A stretch of DNA of 64,000 bases, taken from the NCBI GenBank assembly GCA_029948255.1, contig JALIZF010001756.1:25001-89000 (forward strand), in the 5' to 3' direction. The notes beneath the pieces were generated by a model. The model ran no database searches and was not told where the DNA came from. It saw only the letters and a program-made list of their open reading frames with translations. The position numbers and the translations under genes were made by a program. Of the stretch, positions 13,604 through 27,300 are shown in pieces (within the stretch, counting starts at the first letter, position 1; each line of letters starts with the position of its first letter). Source of the DNA: Telmatactis stephensoni. Taxonomy: Eukaryota; Cnidaria; Anthozoa; Actiniaria; Isophelliidae.

Positions 13604-16600
13604 ACGACATCAATTTAAAACAATAATACTAATAATTGAAGATATGTCCATGAAAATACAGGTTTATATTGCCATCGTGCATGTGATACATGACTAGTTA
13701 TAGAGGATTGATATTCCTAAGGTGATTTTGCATTAGTAGAATCAAGTTACTATCTTGATTCAGTGTCTGCTTATGAGAGCTTTGATCATACTACTTAGGA
13801 CTTACTTTAATATCTGCACCAGTTTCTTGCTGATGTAAGTCAAATGCTCTACACAATGAAGTAACAAGTGGTGAGATAGACTTACCGGTATTAATAAGTT
13901 CTCTATTTTTAACAACTTTATTTTAACAATTTTATGTGACATAGGAAAAATTTACCCCGAAATACAAGTAGGAAGCCCAAATGGGTGGGTGGGAACAGGA
14001 CAGGAGTTCCACGTGAGGCAACTCCCATGTCACTTTATCAAAAAGATGGGTGCAGCATCATAGAATTGAAGGCCATCTCAGGATGAGGTGCGTGTGAATC
14101 TATTAATCTCATGCCCTTGTGCCTAGCCTTTTTTCCATAAAACTTACTTTATCTTTGAAGAGCTCCTAAGAGCAAAAATTCGAACCAACTCATCTTCTGT
14201 AGTTCTACTGACAGATGTCTCCTGTGATGTTGAATGAAAACAAGTACAAATATCAAACCTCCATTAGCAATCTATATTAGCCCACTATCAATCTACATAA
14301 GGTGACTGCAGGTGGCAATATGGTTGGCCAATGGTGGCATGGTTGGCCAAGTGGTTAGAGTGCTGGCTTTTTTTTGCTATGGTCCGGGTTTGAGTCCCAG
14401 CTCGAGAGTACAATGTCCCCCAATTACTGTGCAAGCGCTAGAAGACTTGGACACTTAAATAAAGTTTTCTATTTTTTTTATTTATTAATAAGGCCCCAAT
14501 CAAATGACACACAACTCAATGCAAGTTTTGACTTGCAGCTCTCTTGTCTCATTTAAACACTGCTCAATGCAAGTTTTTCAAAAATTCTTAATAAAAATTG
14601 GCTAGCTGAAGGACAAAGAGAAAATGTGGTTTGTTTCTGTTTTGTTTCTGTTTGAACTCTTTGTAGGAGAGGAAGTGTGCAGCAATTGGAACTGAAAAAT
14701 GAGAAAAAAACTGCAGAGTTTAGAGTGGTGTGACTGTTCAAATGAGTCAAAACTTGCATCCTCTAGATCAAATTGGAGCATGCTCAAATTGCTTGCAAGT
14801 TCTCAAAAGTCAATGCAAGTAGCTGCAAGTTGATGCAAGTTAGTAGTCAAACAAGATGCAAGTCAAAACTTTCATCAACTTGCATTGCCTTGCGTTCTTG
14901 TCAGAGGTGGTAACTCATGTGTACACTTCTAAAAAATCAAGATATTTGCAAATAAATACAGTCAATCTTTGGACAAATGAAGACATGCCCATTAAAATGA
15001 CACAAGTGATGTTCGGATGTTTTTATCCAAGTTTTTTCTCAATTTTTCTCAAACTGGTCCACAAAAATTGTCAATATCTGGCTATTTTGTATGAAATACA
15101 AAAATAAATTCAATGGTACAAAATGAAAATGTCTTATAAAGTACAAATTGGTCTTTTTTGAACTGCCTAAAAGTGGTTTAAGATGGTGTTGGTTGCCCGG
15201 GGGGGGGGGGGGGGGGGGACACCCAAATATAATAGGACGAGGATGCTTGTCGGAAATTTTGAAAATGAACCCTAAAAGGTACCTGAGTGGGAGTGGCATC
15301 AATTCATTTCTACCCCTAAAAGGTACCAATTCAAAAACAATAATAAAGAATTAAAGTAATAAAACACTTTGTTATCGATGTGCTTTGAAGATTCAATTCA
15401 GATCGTCGAAATCGTCCCTTTCATACTTGTTTTAGGTAGTTTATTTACCCCAAAACAGTCCCTAAAAGGTACCAGCTATGTCTCTGGTAGTCCACTGAAG
15501 TCTGAGACACCCTAAAAGGTACCAGAGTGCAGATTTTGACCCCTAAAAGGTACGACGAGCATCCCTGTCCATTTACGATCGGAGTCCCCCCCCCCCCGGG
15601 GTTGGTTGACTTCTCTGGGTGTAAATATTAATGTCCAGTCATTTATTTGAAGATATAGAGTGGTTTTCGTATGAGTGGGAACACTGTACGGTTATGATAC
15701 AATACGGTTACAGCAGGAATTACAAATATTTTTATAGAAACTATGATACTGGTACAGTAACGATACAGTACGGTAAGTTTCTCACGAAAACGGTAAGTTT
15801 CTCATACGAAAACGACTCTATAAAGGTCAAGTAGGAGAAATTACAAGATATTTGCCATGTTTTTACTTTGAAAGAAAGACTTCAAAGCTGTTAAATATAT
15901 TAGTAAAGTAAAAGGCAAGAGAAAATTTGCATAATACTAACACTTTCAAAAGAAAGAAAAAAACTTGATCAAGTATCAAGTGATTGACATACCTGAGGTT
16001 GTGTTTCTGGATCTTCTTTCCTACAATACAACATAAATATTAGCATAATATTTTTATATTATTCACATAAATATGTGAATTTCAATTTCCCAGCTTTAAG
16101 TTTTAAATTGTCTGTATTTTGATACATGGCAATTTTGTGATTGTGATAATTTTGAAATGTTTCAATCAAGAGACTATAATACTAAGAGAGCGAAACTCAG
16201 TATTGATGTCTGCATGATCTTTGTGGCGGCTAAGGCTATTTTTAGTAACTTCGCCATCGCATGCACAAGGTTCTCAAACAATAGAATTTGATTTTTGAAG
16301 TGCATGCGGACGGGACCATTTGCTTTCGGCATTTGAATTCTATTGTTCACATGCGATAGCAAAATTACTACTGGTAATAGCATTAGCCACCATGAACATT
16401 GCACAGACATCAATACTGAGCTTCACTCTCTTAGTATTATGGTCTCGTGTTTAAATTTTGTAACTTTGGGTGTCTGACTTTTGCAACATGATAATTTCGC
16501 GACTTTTGAGTGTCTATATTTTGCAACATGATAATTTCGCGATTTTAAGGTGTACGTGTTCTGCAACAGTGTAAATTTCGCGATTTTAGAGTCTTTATTT

Positions 16601-19600
16601 CGTAACCTTATAATTTCGCTCTTTTAGAGTGTTCACATTCGGCAACAATATAATTTCGCGATTTTAGAGTGCCTGTAATTCGTAACATCATAATTTCGCG
16701 ATTTTAGAGTGTCTTTATTTTGTAAGGTCATAATTTCAATATTTCAATAATGTAATATAATTTTGCTATTTTTATGCGCATTTTGCTATATCTAGAGTGT
16801 TCACATTTTGCAACATGATAAATTACGTTAATTAAACGTTAAAGTTAAACCAGGTCAACCTTGCCCCCCAAACACTGAAGATTTGATTCTACAAATATAA
16901 TAACTAGTATATTACGTGCGCTCTGATTGGCCAAAAACCGTGTGTGATTACAGTACACCGCATAGATGACGTCACTGAATCTTACGGTTGAGGTATTTCA
17001 AAAATATTATAATTATAACAAATAAATTCCATTTTTCCGTGCGTCTGTACTCTAATAGATGCACAGATGACGTCAAAATATGGTAAGAGCAAAAAGTTCG
17101 CCACGAGACGAATTCTATTTGCTAATTTTTTATTGCAAATTCGACGTCGTCTGTTTTGAAATTCTCTTAACGCAAACGAAATACAAATATCCGAAGAAAT
17201 CGCGATCTGACTTCACGACTGAGTAACGCGAATAACGACTTCAATAATGCAAAAATGAGTTAAATATTCAAAGTTTGAATGTAATGATGCGGATCTTACA
17301 GTTTCATTATTTCGCAACATGGATAATTTCGCGATTTTTGAGAGAACACCGGTTATTTGGAAACATGCGAGTGTATTTCCTGACTTTCTAGGGCTCGTAC
17401 TCATGTTAACCACACGTTAGTTTCTAGATTTCAGACTGGAATACGCTTTCTGGCAACACGTATACTTTGCGATTTTACAGTATCATTATTTTGCAACGTG
17501 ATAATTTTGCGACTTTTATAGATATTTCGAAACGCGTATATTTCTAGCGTTCCCAATTTACGATATATTACTCTCGTGATTCTAGACAGGTTTTTGTTTT
17601 GTTTTTTGTTTTTGTTTTTTGTTTGTTTGCATTTTACATTCTTTCTTGTAACCGATGATAATTTTGCGATTGTATATATATAGTGCAGATTTTTCGGAAA
17701 TGCGCATATTTCTTCACTTAAACTGTCTATCTTTACCAGGGTTTGCGCTGAGATATGAATTTAAAATTCCAGGAGAACTCAAGGAATATTCAAGTACCCA
17801 AAAACGATTTTTCAAGGAGTAGTGTTACCCGATTTTTTTACCAATGGTTTTACTGAAATAATTGGACATCATCTTCCCTCACTTAAGGCCCGGTAATACG
17901 AGCAACAAAGTCGTGCAACTTGTCGCGCAACATTGTTGCGTTGCAAGTTGCAGAGCAAATGTTGCTCGTATTACCACCCCGCGCGCAACAAATTTTCTTT
18001 GTTGCACGAAGTAGAAGCACTGTCTACTTTTTGCAACAAAGAAAATTTGTTGCGCGCGGGGTGGTAATACGAGCAACATTTGCTCTGCAACTTGCAACGC
18101 AACAATGTTGCGCGACAAGTTGCACGATTTTGTTGCTCGTATTACCGGGCCTTTACATGTAAAAGAAAAGTGAATTTCTATGTTTCCCATCCCATTCAAG
18201 TCTCTTACTTTTTTTGTTACAAGTGCAAATTCAAGGAGTTTTTAAAGAGTTAGAGCAGAACTTCTAAAATTCAAGGGCTTTTCAAGCACCCTTGAAAACG
18301 TAAATGGAATTCAAGAAAATTTCAAGGAGTTTTCAAGGAGTTTTCAAGGGGTTTTCAAGGAGTTTTCAAGGGGTTTTCAAGGAGTTTTCAAGGGGTTTTC
18401 AAGGAGTTTTCAAGGAGTTTTCAAGGGGTTTAAGGAGTAACACGAACCCTGATTTAATTACGATCAAGAGACCATAATGCTAACAGAGCGAAACTGACTC
18501 AGTAGAGTGCTTAAGGCCTACGTCACATTGTCATGACAATCAAATTTTCTGTGATGTTCGCGGCGACTACATCTATTTTTAATAATTTCGCCATTGCGCG
18601 CGAAAGACTCTTACTAATTAGTCGCCACGAACATCGCACAGACATCAATACTGCGTTTTGCTCTCTTAGTATTATGGTCTCTTGTTTACGATACATTATA
18701 GTTTCACGGGGAGGATTTTTGGCAAAACAAATATTTAGCTTACACTCCAAAAATGGATCTACGCGACTTTCGAAGAAGGTAATAGTTGCCTAAATATGGA
18801 ATAGAGTTGATAGCCGTGCGAACGAAACCTTTTTTGGGAATTGTTATGATCAGTTTATTTCGTAACATGATAATCAGTTTTGCATTTGGAGCCACGCCTA
18901 AAAAGAAGTACTTCCAGTTTTATAGCAATGGAATATATCATTAAAAAATCGCCTTTAACAATGTGCAAAATTTCACATGGACACCACGAGAGGAAAAACC
19001 TTTTGAATCAAATTCATGTATAATGTATTCCATAGCTATAGTTCTCCAAGTAGCATTTAGGGGGCGTGGCTGTCAATCAAAAATTACTCAGCACTCAGCA
19101 TGTGAAGTTAGAAGGATATAAGTTGAAAAATCAAGGAGATACGAATTTTCAAAATTCCAAATTTTGTATGAAAACACTTGTTGGTAAAGGTACGGTAATG
19201 CGAGCAACAAAATCACTCAACTTGTCTCGCAACATTGCTGCGAAACGAGTTGAAGAGCGATGCTGCGCGTTTTTCCACCCGAAAGCAAACTTGTCTCGCA
19301 ACAAAATAGTTTGCTGCAAGTTGAGTGAATCCTGACTTCTGATTGGATCAATCACGGACACGAAGGAAGCCATTTCGCAGTTTGTTGCGAGACAAGTTGA
19401 CTTTGGGGTGGTAATACGCGCAACATCATGAAATTTTGTTGCAAAAAGTAGAGCGACTGTCTACTTGCTGCAACAAACTTTTTCAACCTGCAACAAATAA
19501 TTTTGTTGCGAGACAAGTTTGTTCTCGGGTGGAAAAACGCGCAACATTGCTTTTCAACTCGTCTCGCAGCATTGTTGCGAGACAAGTTGAGTGATTTTGT

Positions 19601-21284
19601 TGCTCGTATTACCGTACCTTAAGGTTGGTGCCTACTAATGGGAAGGTAATTTTTTTGGCCAAAAACCACATGGGTATCAAAGAACCCATCATAGGGAGCT
19701 AGAATCCAAGGAAAAAATTGGGGGTCACCGTGCATATTAATGAGTTACACGCCATCAAATGTTGCAAAATCTGCCTATTCTAGAGGCCCAAAGAAAAAAT
19801 CATAAATACCCCATATTTTGAAAAAATGTCAAACTTTTTTTACTAAAACGTTTACAACACAATTCTCTTACTTGTCAATGTCATACGAAATATGAAAAAC
19901 CAGAATAACAATTTTTTTCAATGACTTTTTACTAGTTTTAGACCTGTTTTGGTTCATGACCGCCAAATGAAAAGTCCAATTTTTGCAATCAAGTTTCAAT
20001 TTTAAATTCATAAAAGTATTTTAAAATAGTAGGTTAATCTCCACTTTACAATTTACAGAAACAAAAAATAGGGGTATCCGTGCGATTTAGAAAGTTATTT
20101 GCCGATAAACGCGCGAAAACTGATCAGAATTCGCGAAAATGATCAAAAATTCCCTACCCTCCCCGGAAAGTAGAGCGAATTACAATGCATTGTGGGAAAT
20201 TTTCAAGATGGTGGCGAAAACAGGTCGTTTCTGGTAGAAATGATAGTCAAAACAGGCGTTGTAACTCAGGTTCTATTTATCAACTGTGAATTTCATTCAA
20301 ACACAGGAGAGGCTAAATGGTTTTCCTTTAATTCTGTAAGTTTATTTTTTCAAAAAGTTGTAAAAAGGCCTTGCTTTTACGATTGCTTTACCGACAAAAA
20401 TTCAGTGTTTTTGCATGCGCAGAAAGCAGTGCGCGCGGACAATAGTAGGCACCAACCTTAAGCAAGAGATCAGCAACAGTTTTCGATTTTTGAAAATTCA
20501 CATCTCCTTGATTTTTCAACTTATATCCTTCAAACTTCACAGTTTTACTGATTTTGATGTGCTCTTTCCAGCTGTGGTCATTGTTTTTAAGTTTAAGAAT
20601 TTTTGGAATTACATGATAAAAGCCGTTAGTATGAAATGACTGTAGCAATTCACAAAATACGTCATTTACACGTATAATATTACAGAATACGTCTTAGTAA
20701 CTGTCATATTCGGACAAGAGACCATAATACTAAGAGAGCGAAGCTCAGTATTGATGTTTGTGCCATGTTCGTGGCGGCTAAGGCTATTTTTAGTAACTTC
20801 GCCATCGCGCGCGCAAGGCTCTTAAACAATAGAATTCAAACGGTCCCGTCCGCGCGCACGTCAAAAATCAAGTTCTATTGGTTGAGGGACTTGCGCGCGC
20901 GATGGCGAAGTTACTAAAAATAGCCTTAGCCGCCACGAACATGGCACAAACATCAATACTGAGCTTCGCTCTCTTAGTATTATGGTCTCTTGATTCGGAT
21001 TCATCATGAAAAATTAGTTTAGAATAGTTATGTTACCAGCTTCTACCCTAAAATGCCTTCTGCACTTTTTGCGATCGACTTTTTCAGTTTTGTGCCTAGT
21101 CTAGAAAGTTTGTTTAAAAATTCCTGCTACTATGTGATTATGAAGGCGACTGCATGACCGTATCAGCAGGGGGAGACGTGGATCCTGTCACTACCCCCTG
21201 GATCGGCCACATGGAAAGTCGCGCGAAAATTTGTAAATTTTCATCGGGCTCTGTAAATGTTATGAACCTTAGACTTTTATAATG

Positions 21285-21324
<40 letters not shown>

Positions 21325-24300
21325 ACCCTATTGTCCTCTCTTTTCAAAAACAAAGTTTGACTACGTTTTGCGTGACAGATGATGCATTAATTCTGTGTTC
21401 TGTCCGCTTGTGACAGCCAATCAGAAAGCGACAAAATTACAAGTTGTGGTGACCTGGAAAATTGAGATGGACGAGGTGAGTCACTTGGATAATACAATGG
21501 TTTCGTTTCCTTGCCGCAGAAACCAAGGCTTCAGCGTATTTGTGGTAACTGGAATATCATTTATGCTATGTTTGCAATTTCTTATGATAACAGTTATTAT
21601 GAATTCTCGTAACGAAAAGCATCTGGGCACGAAACAAACTAGTGGAAGCTTTGCTGTCCCATTGGGGAAGAACAGCAGTCCTACAAATCAAATACTCCAG
21701 CTGGCAACTGCAACGCTACCAAGTACTAAAACTCCCACCAAAGCTCGTGAAGTTGATATGGAGAACGATTATTATCCTTATGTTGACTTTAAGTTTATCT
21801 GGCCCGACGTGAAGCCAAATCTTGCAGGCAAAAGAGACTTTTTTATGGCCATTCTTGTCAACTCGGCAGCACGAGGAACGAAATATCGAGAACGAAGGAA
21901 AGCTATTCGTAAGACATGGGCGAATATACAAAATTGCGAAAACCTGAAGTCAAAAAGACCATGGATTTTAGTTTTCTCCTTAGGTAAGGCCTACAACCAA
22001 GAGGAAGACAAAGCGAACGTTTTAGAAGCTCACACACACAACGATATTTTAATTGGGGATTTCAACGACAACTACCTCAACAACGTGCTCAAGACTTTTA
22101 TGAGTCAAATTTGGGCTTCCTCATTGAATGCTAAGTATACACTGAAAACGGACGACGATGTTTATATACGAATACCACAAATCATGGATTGGTTGGCAAT
22201 GCATCAATTCCCGCAGCGGTTTTACGGCGGAGCGCCTTACTTTAACTTCAATGTTGATCGAAACCCTAAAGGCAAATGGGCGATTAGCAAACGATATTTC
22301 AACGAAACACGTTTTCCACCGTTCTGTGCTGGAGCGTTCGTGGCTACATCTACAGATATTTTGCCGTTATTTTTTAATTACGTAAGAAAAAGACGGCCTT
22401 TTCATACAGATGATGCGTATTTTGGAATTGCTGCTCGTGATTTAGGCATAAACGTCACGCGTATTCCAGGACTTCTACTTGAAGACAATATGCCACAAAT
22501 GATTCCCACATTTAAAGACTGTTATCTCCAAAAAGCTAAAGGTATTGGACATAGTGTTGAGCCACATTTAATGGAAAGACTCTACGGGAGATATAGTGCA
22601 ATTTGTAATAATCCACCTCACTGCTAATTTACAATTAAACAATGCTGTCTCTTCACCTAAGTGAAACCACAGAGTTTACTGTCTATTGTCAGTGTTAAAT
22701 CTGAAATGATTTCTCCACCTTCAAATTTTCAGTGCAGATAATTTATACAAGTTAATTGGTTTGCATTTCGATCCACCGCTCTAAAGAGATATTGATTATT
22801 AACAGAAACTCGACAAAGTCATGCCCCTTTGAGTTTGCTCAATAATGAATCAGAAACCACAATAGAAATTACTAGCGGAACATACTGGTCTTTAAAACGG
22901 TAAGGAAATTTGCACAGACTTTAAATTGGATTTCTAAAGGGCATTTATTACGCCAACCTTGCCCTCTTGTTTTTATATAACAATTAGTGATAATGTTGGG
23001 TGACGTTGCATTTATTATTCATGTGCCAACCACAGACCAACCAGCTGTTTTAAACAAAGCAGCTTGTGAAATGTTTTGACACCTTTTTGTTTTGTTTTGT
23101 TTTTTGTTTGTTTGTGTGTGTGTGAAAAGTTATTGTGAAAATGGTTGGCACATTAGCATTACAATTCAATTGTTGGTAAACATAAAATATCAAGTTATGG
23201 ATGGTGGGTTATAATTATAAAGAGTACTTAATAAATACATTTGCTTTTTTAATACCCCAAAATATAAGAACCTGTTTAGCCAAACAAATTTTAACAGGTT
23301 CTTATATGTGGGGTTTAACTATTTAATCTATATATATTTTTTACCAAAAACCAAAAAGGAGGTCTAGAGGTCAGAAAATTGAATTGTAAAATGAAACTCA
23401 AAATGCACAATGTATGTTAAATTTGAAGTGTTATTAATGTTCAGTGTTGGACTCTCGGCAACATGGGTACATTAATAAATATTTTTGTTATATACCAACT
23501 GTCAAAGTCAATTTTTTCCGTGCTCTGATTGGGCGAGAGCGCATCACGTGAACGTCAACAAATTTTGCTGTTTCCCCAGCAACAACTCTCAGCGGGCAAC
23601 AGTGAGTTTTATTGACCGGTAATAACAAAACCAGAAGTTGATTGAGCTTTGAAGGTGCGTTTTTGGCAGCGCGCGTTTACAAATTCATTCATTTGACAGT
23701 TGGTATATAACAAAACACTTATTGACTGGGACCTCGGGAGAGCAGTATGTTTTGTGGTCCCTCGACTGCCAATGTTTCCCTCGGCTCCACCTCGGGAAAC
23801 ATTGGCGGACTCGGGACCACAAAACATACTGTTTCCCTTGGTCCCAGTCAATAAGTGTTAAATAATGAAGAATAGACCAGATTTTATACTATTTTCTGAT
23901 AATCAACAACATCTACTCTGTAGAAATTAAGAACCTAATTAAGAACCTTACTTAGCCTAAACTGTCAATAAGTACCCCATAATACAAGAACCTGTTTTGC
24001 CAAACTCTGAAAAAAGTAGGTTCTTACACACAGGTTTTTACTGTATATATATGCATTTATACATTTACATACATTGACACAGCCCAAACTAGTTTTGATG
24101 AACAGGCCACTTTCCAAGTTTTTTTTTTTTCATGAGTGCACCATTGTCCTTGCCATCCGCGTCCTTGCTACAATGTGAAAAGACACCAAATGGTGTTCTA
24201 GCGAGGATGGTAACAGCAAGGACAATGGTGTGCACACAAAAACTGTTTTAAAAACTTGCTCACATCATGGTCCAACATCGTCATCCACATTCCCGTGGTA

Positions 24301-27300
24301 GATCTTAAGGTTGCTATTATCACTATGGTTCTTCACACATGAGTGAACAGTCACATAACAGGGTTCGTACTCTTTTGGAGTATCAAAATTCCATGACTTT
24401 CAATGACCTTTTTAATGACTTCTTTTATATTTTTCAGGACCAAAATTTAGACGATACTTTTCATGAAAATGGATTACTTTCTATTAAAAAAATAAAATTT
24501 CATCTTTTTGCCTAAAATCAAGCTACGATCATTTTTCTTGTGCCATTTTCCATGATTTTCCATGACCTTAATCTAAATTCCATAACTTTCCAGGCCTGGA
24601 AAAGAAATCATGAAATTCCATGACTTTCCAGGATTTCCATGACCCGTACGAACCCTGCACAACACTCCCTAACAAAGGGGGCATTGCATGATGATCCTAA
24701 CAATGGAGAGGAGATTGAGAAAACAGATAGGCTGTTTTATAATAATCAATATTAAATCTGTAATGCAGAATAATATATAACTATAGAACACTATGAATTT
24801 CCTATTATCTGATGCTATAATGGCATTCTAAAATAATCATTTTATTCAAAAAAGGAGTCCACTTTTTATAAATAATTTAATTTATTGATATGAATAATTT
24901 GATGCTGTACTCCTTTTTTCAATGAAATAATAAATCTAGAATATCATGCCAGCATAATAAGAGTCCTGAAATTGAAAACAAAACTATTTAAACAGGGCAG
25001 CAAGTACATATATTTTGCAGAACTTATTCAAAATGCCCTGTAGTGAGCAGTCTCCTTTAAAATCTTTCCCCGGAAGAGAAAAAAAGAGGAGAAAGGAGAG
25101 AAGAGAGAAAGTTAAAAAGGGAATTTTTCACAGTGTATAAATTAAAGCTATGTACAAACTAATTCAGATGAATTTGAAATTTACACATTTTTTTGCTTCC
25201 TTTTATCAACACAACAAAAGTGCTTTTCTTTTGTCTGATCTCCAAAATGTACAGGGAAAAAAATTCTTTTTCAAATTCATCAGGATTAGAGTGGACACAG
25301 TCTCAGATCTTATACAACAAAGCTATTTTCAATGATACAAAACAAGAGATATTTTATGACTGTCAATAGTTTTTCAGTTTTGTATCTGACTTAGTATTTA
25401 AAACTTAGAAAATTTAACCAATAAATGGGTCAGTATTTTTAAGAAGATCTTTCCATGTGTGTTAACATCATGTCAGATCATATATTTTACATTATCACAA
25501 ATAAATCATTATTAAATAAGTGATTTTGTTAATAAAAAACAGAGACTGTATACTGGTACACACTGTGATTACTGCCGCTAGTCGATAATTTTTCTAGTTT
25601 TATATGTTATTTTTTAGCATATTGGAGGTATGATGCACTTGGTAGAGGTTATTTCACGAGTTTCAGAACAACATTTCGCATCAAAGGACCCCTTTATTAG
25701 AGCTAGATTTTAGGTTTTAGGGTTAGGTTTAGGGCTAGGTTAGGGGTAGACCCTATCCCAGTCTCTAGCCCTAAACCTAACCTTTTTCTAGCGCTAATAA
25801 CGGGACCTTTTGACGCGAAATGTCGTTCTGAAGCTCGCGAAATAACCTCTACCGATGCACTTGGTTGGCTACCATGTTTATATCAGAGAATAGGGACATA
25901 TCTCACATTAAACATTGAAAACTATTTTATAAGAAATACATATAAGACAGGGCCATAGCGAGGTCTAAATTATTGGGGGGGCTCTCGGGATTTCAAGTCA
26001 CATTATAGTGAACGAAAGACAAAAGTAAATTTGCACCACGTGATGCTTTATGTATGGGCGTATCCGCAGGGTCCTAGCGTGCACATGACTCCTCTAATTA
26101 GTGAGCCTGGGGGTGTACATGTGACCCCCTTCGTTTCGATGGTAGTCAAACTTGTATGTTTTTTGAGGTTCAAATCGTACTCATAGTTTGTAGGCGATGT
26201 GGTAGAATACAATATTTAGCTATAGCGAGCGCGAAGCGCGAGCCGCTCGGCACGAATTTCAGCAGAAAAGGAGTTCTCAACCACCGTTTCTAAGTTGTTT
26301 TGGGATGTTTCTCTTGGGCCAGTGTTATATATAGCTACATTGAGCACAAAGTGCAAGCCACGTGGCAAAAAAATGGCCATTTTTTACAAAATTGAATTTT
26401 TTCAACTTTTTTTGTGGGGAATGAAACGTGATGTAGTTAGTCGTCAAGAGCTCAGTTGTATTTTAAAAGCAATGTAGGTACCATCTTTAGATTTTCCGAA
26501 TATAGTACCACTTTTTAACCATGTAGTTGATATGGAATATTAATTGCGAGCGCGAAGCGCGAGCCACTCAGCGCATACTTTTTGGAGTGTACATTTCAAA
26601 GATACCTAAGAATTGGTGGCTCGCTCGATACATGTCAGCTTAGAACTGTAACAGTGCACTTTTTACACTAAATTCTGTAGCAATGTGTTATATATATGAC
26701 AACTGAATATTGTAGTCATTTAAAATTTAAAACTTTAAATTTAAAAATTCAAAAATTGAAAAACCGTTGAAAAATTATTGGGGGGGCGAGCGCCCCCATT
26801 GCCCCTCCCCTTGCTACGGCCCTGTAAGAATCACTTCTGTCTCTGTTCTATGAAGTAGAGCGATCCTTATGTTCCTTGTTTTTATAGTGCTCTACATCGC
26901 CAATCATGCATATATCACAGTACAAAGACCTGTGTGCATATTATGAGTTTAGACATGAATGTCATGATGATATGTGGAGATGAGCCATCCCATAAATCAT
27001 TTTCGTTTTCTGTGGGCTCAATTAGAGAAGCCTTTACCTTCGATGATTCTTGGACACAGTTTTTATCACACAAAACAAACACATTATTTACAGTGTATTT
27101 TATTTTTAGACTCACCTTTGCTTCTTCGCCATTTTCTTCTGTTGTCTTTTCAATGATTTATCTATTTCTTCCTCTGTTGCAATTCTAAAAAGCTCAAGTT
27201 GTGAATCATTACCCTGAAATGACAACAGTTCCACAAGCCCATGAAAATAAAGTCTTAATAAAATCATAATGCTTGCTAAGATAAAAAGCACTGTAGTTGC

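Larger units (their letters stand above)
19099..20546. mobile_element. Older inverted-repeat element split by two insertions
   Basis: Arms of about 60 nt at 19099-19160 and 20486-20546 are inverted copies (GAAGGATATAAGTTGAAAAA / TTTTTCAACTTATATCCTTC). Between them sit two later insertions, 19187-19620 and 19621-20459. Confidence 0.65.
22628..26900. other. WDR3 intron 9, right part
   Basis: No coding sequence is seen on either strand apart from the elements listed separately. It also holds a small hairpin at 23250-23317 (CCCCAAAATATAAGAACCTG with complement, and a partial copy at 23973-24030), an inverted repeat at 24138-24232 (CACCATTGTCCTTGC) and one at 24829-24955. Confidence 0.6.
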
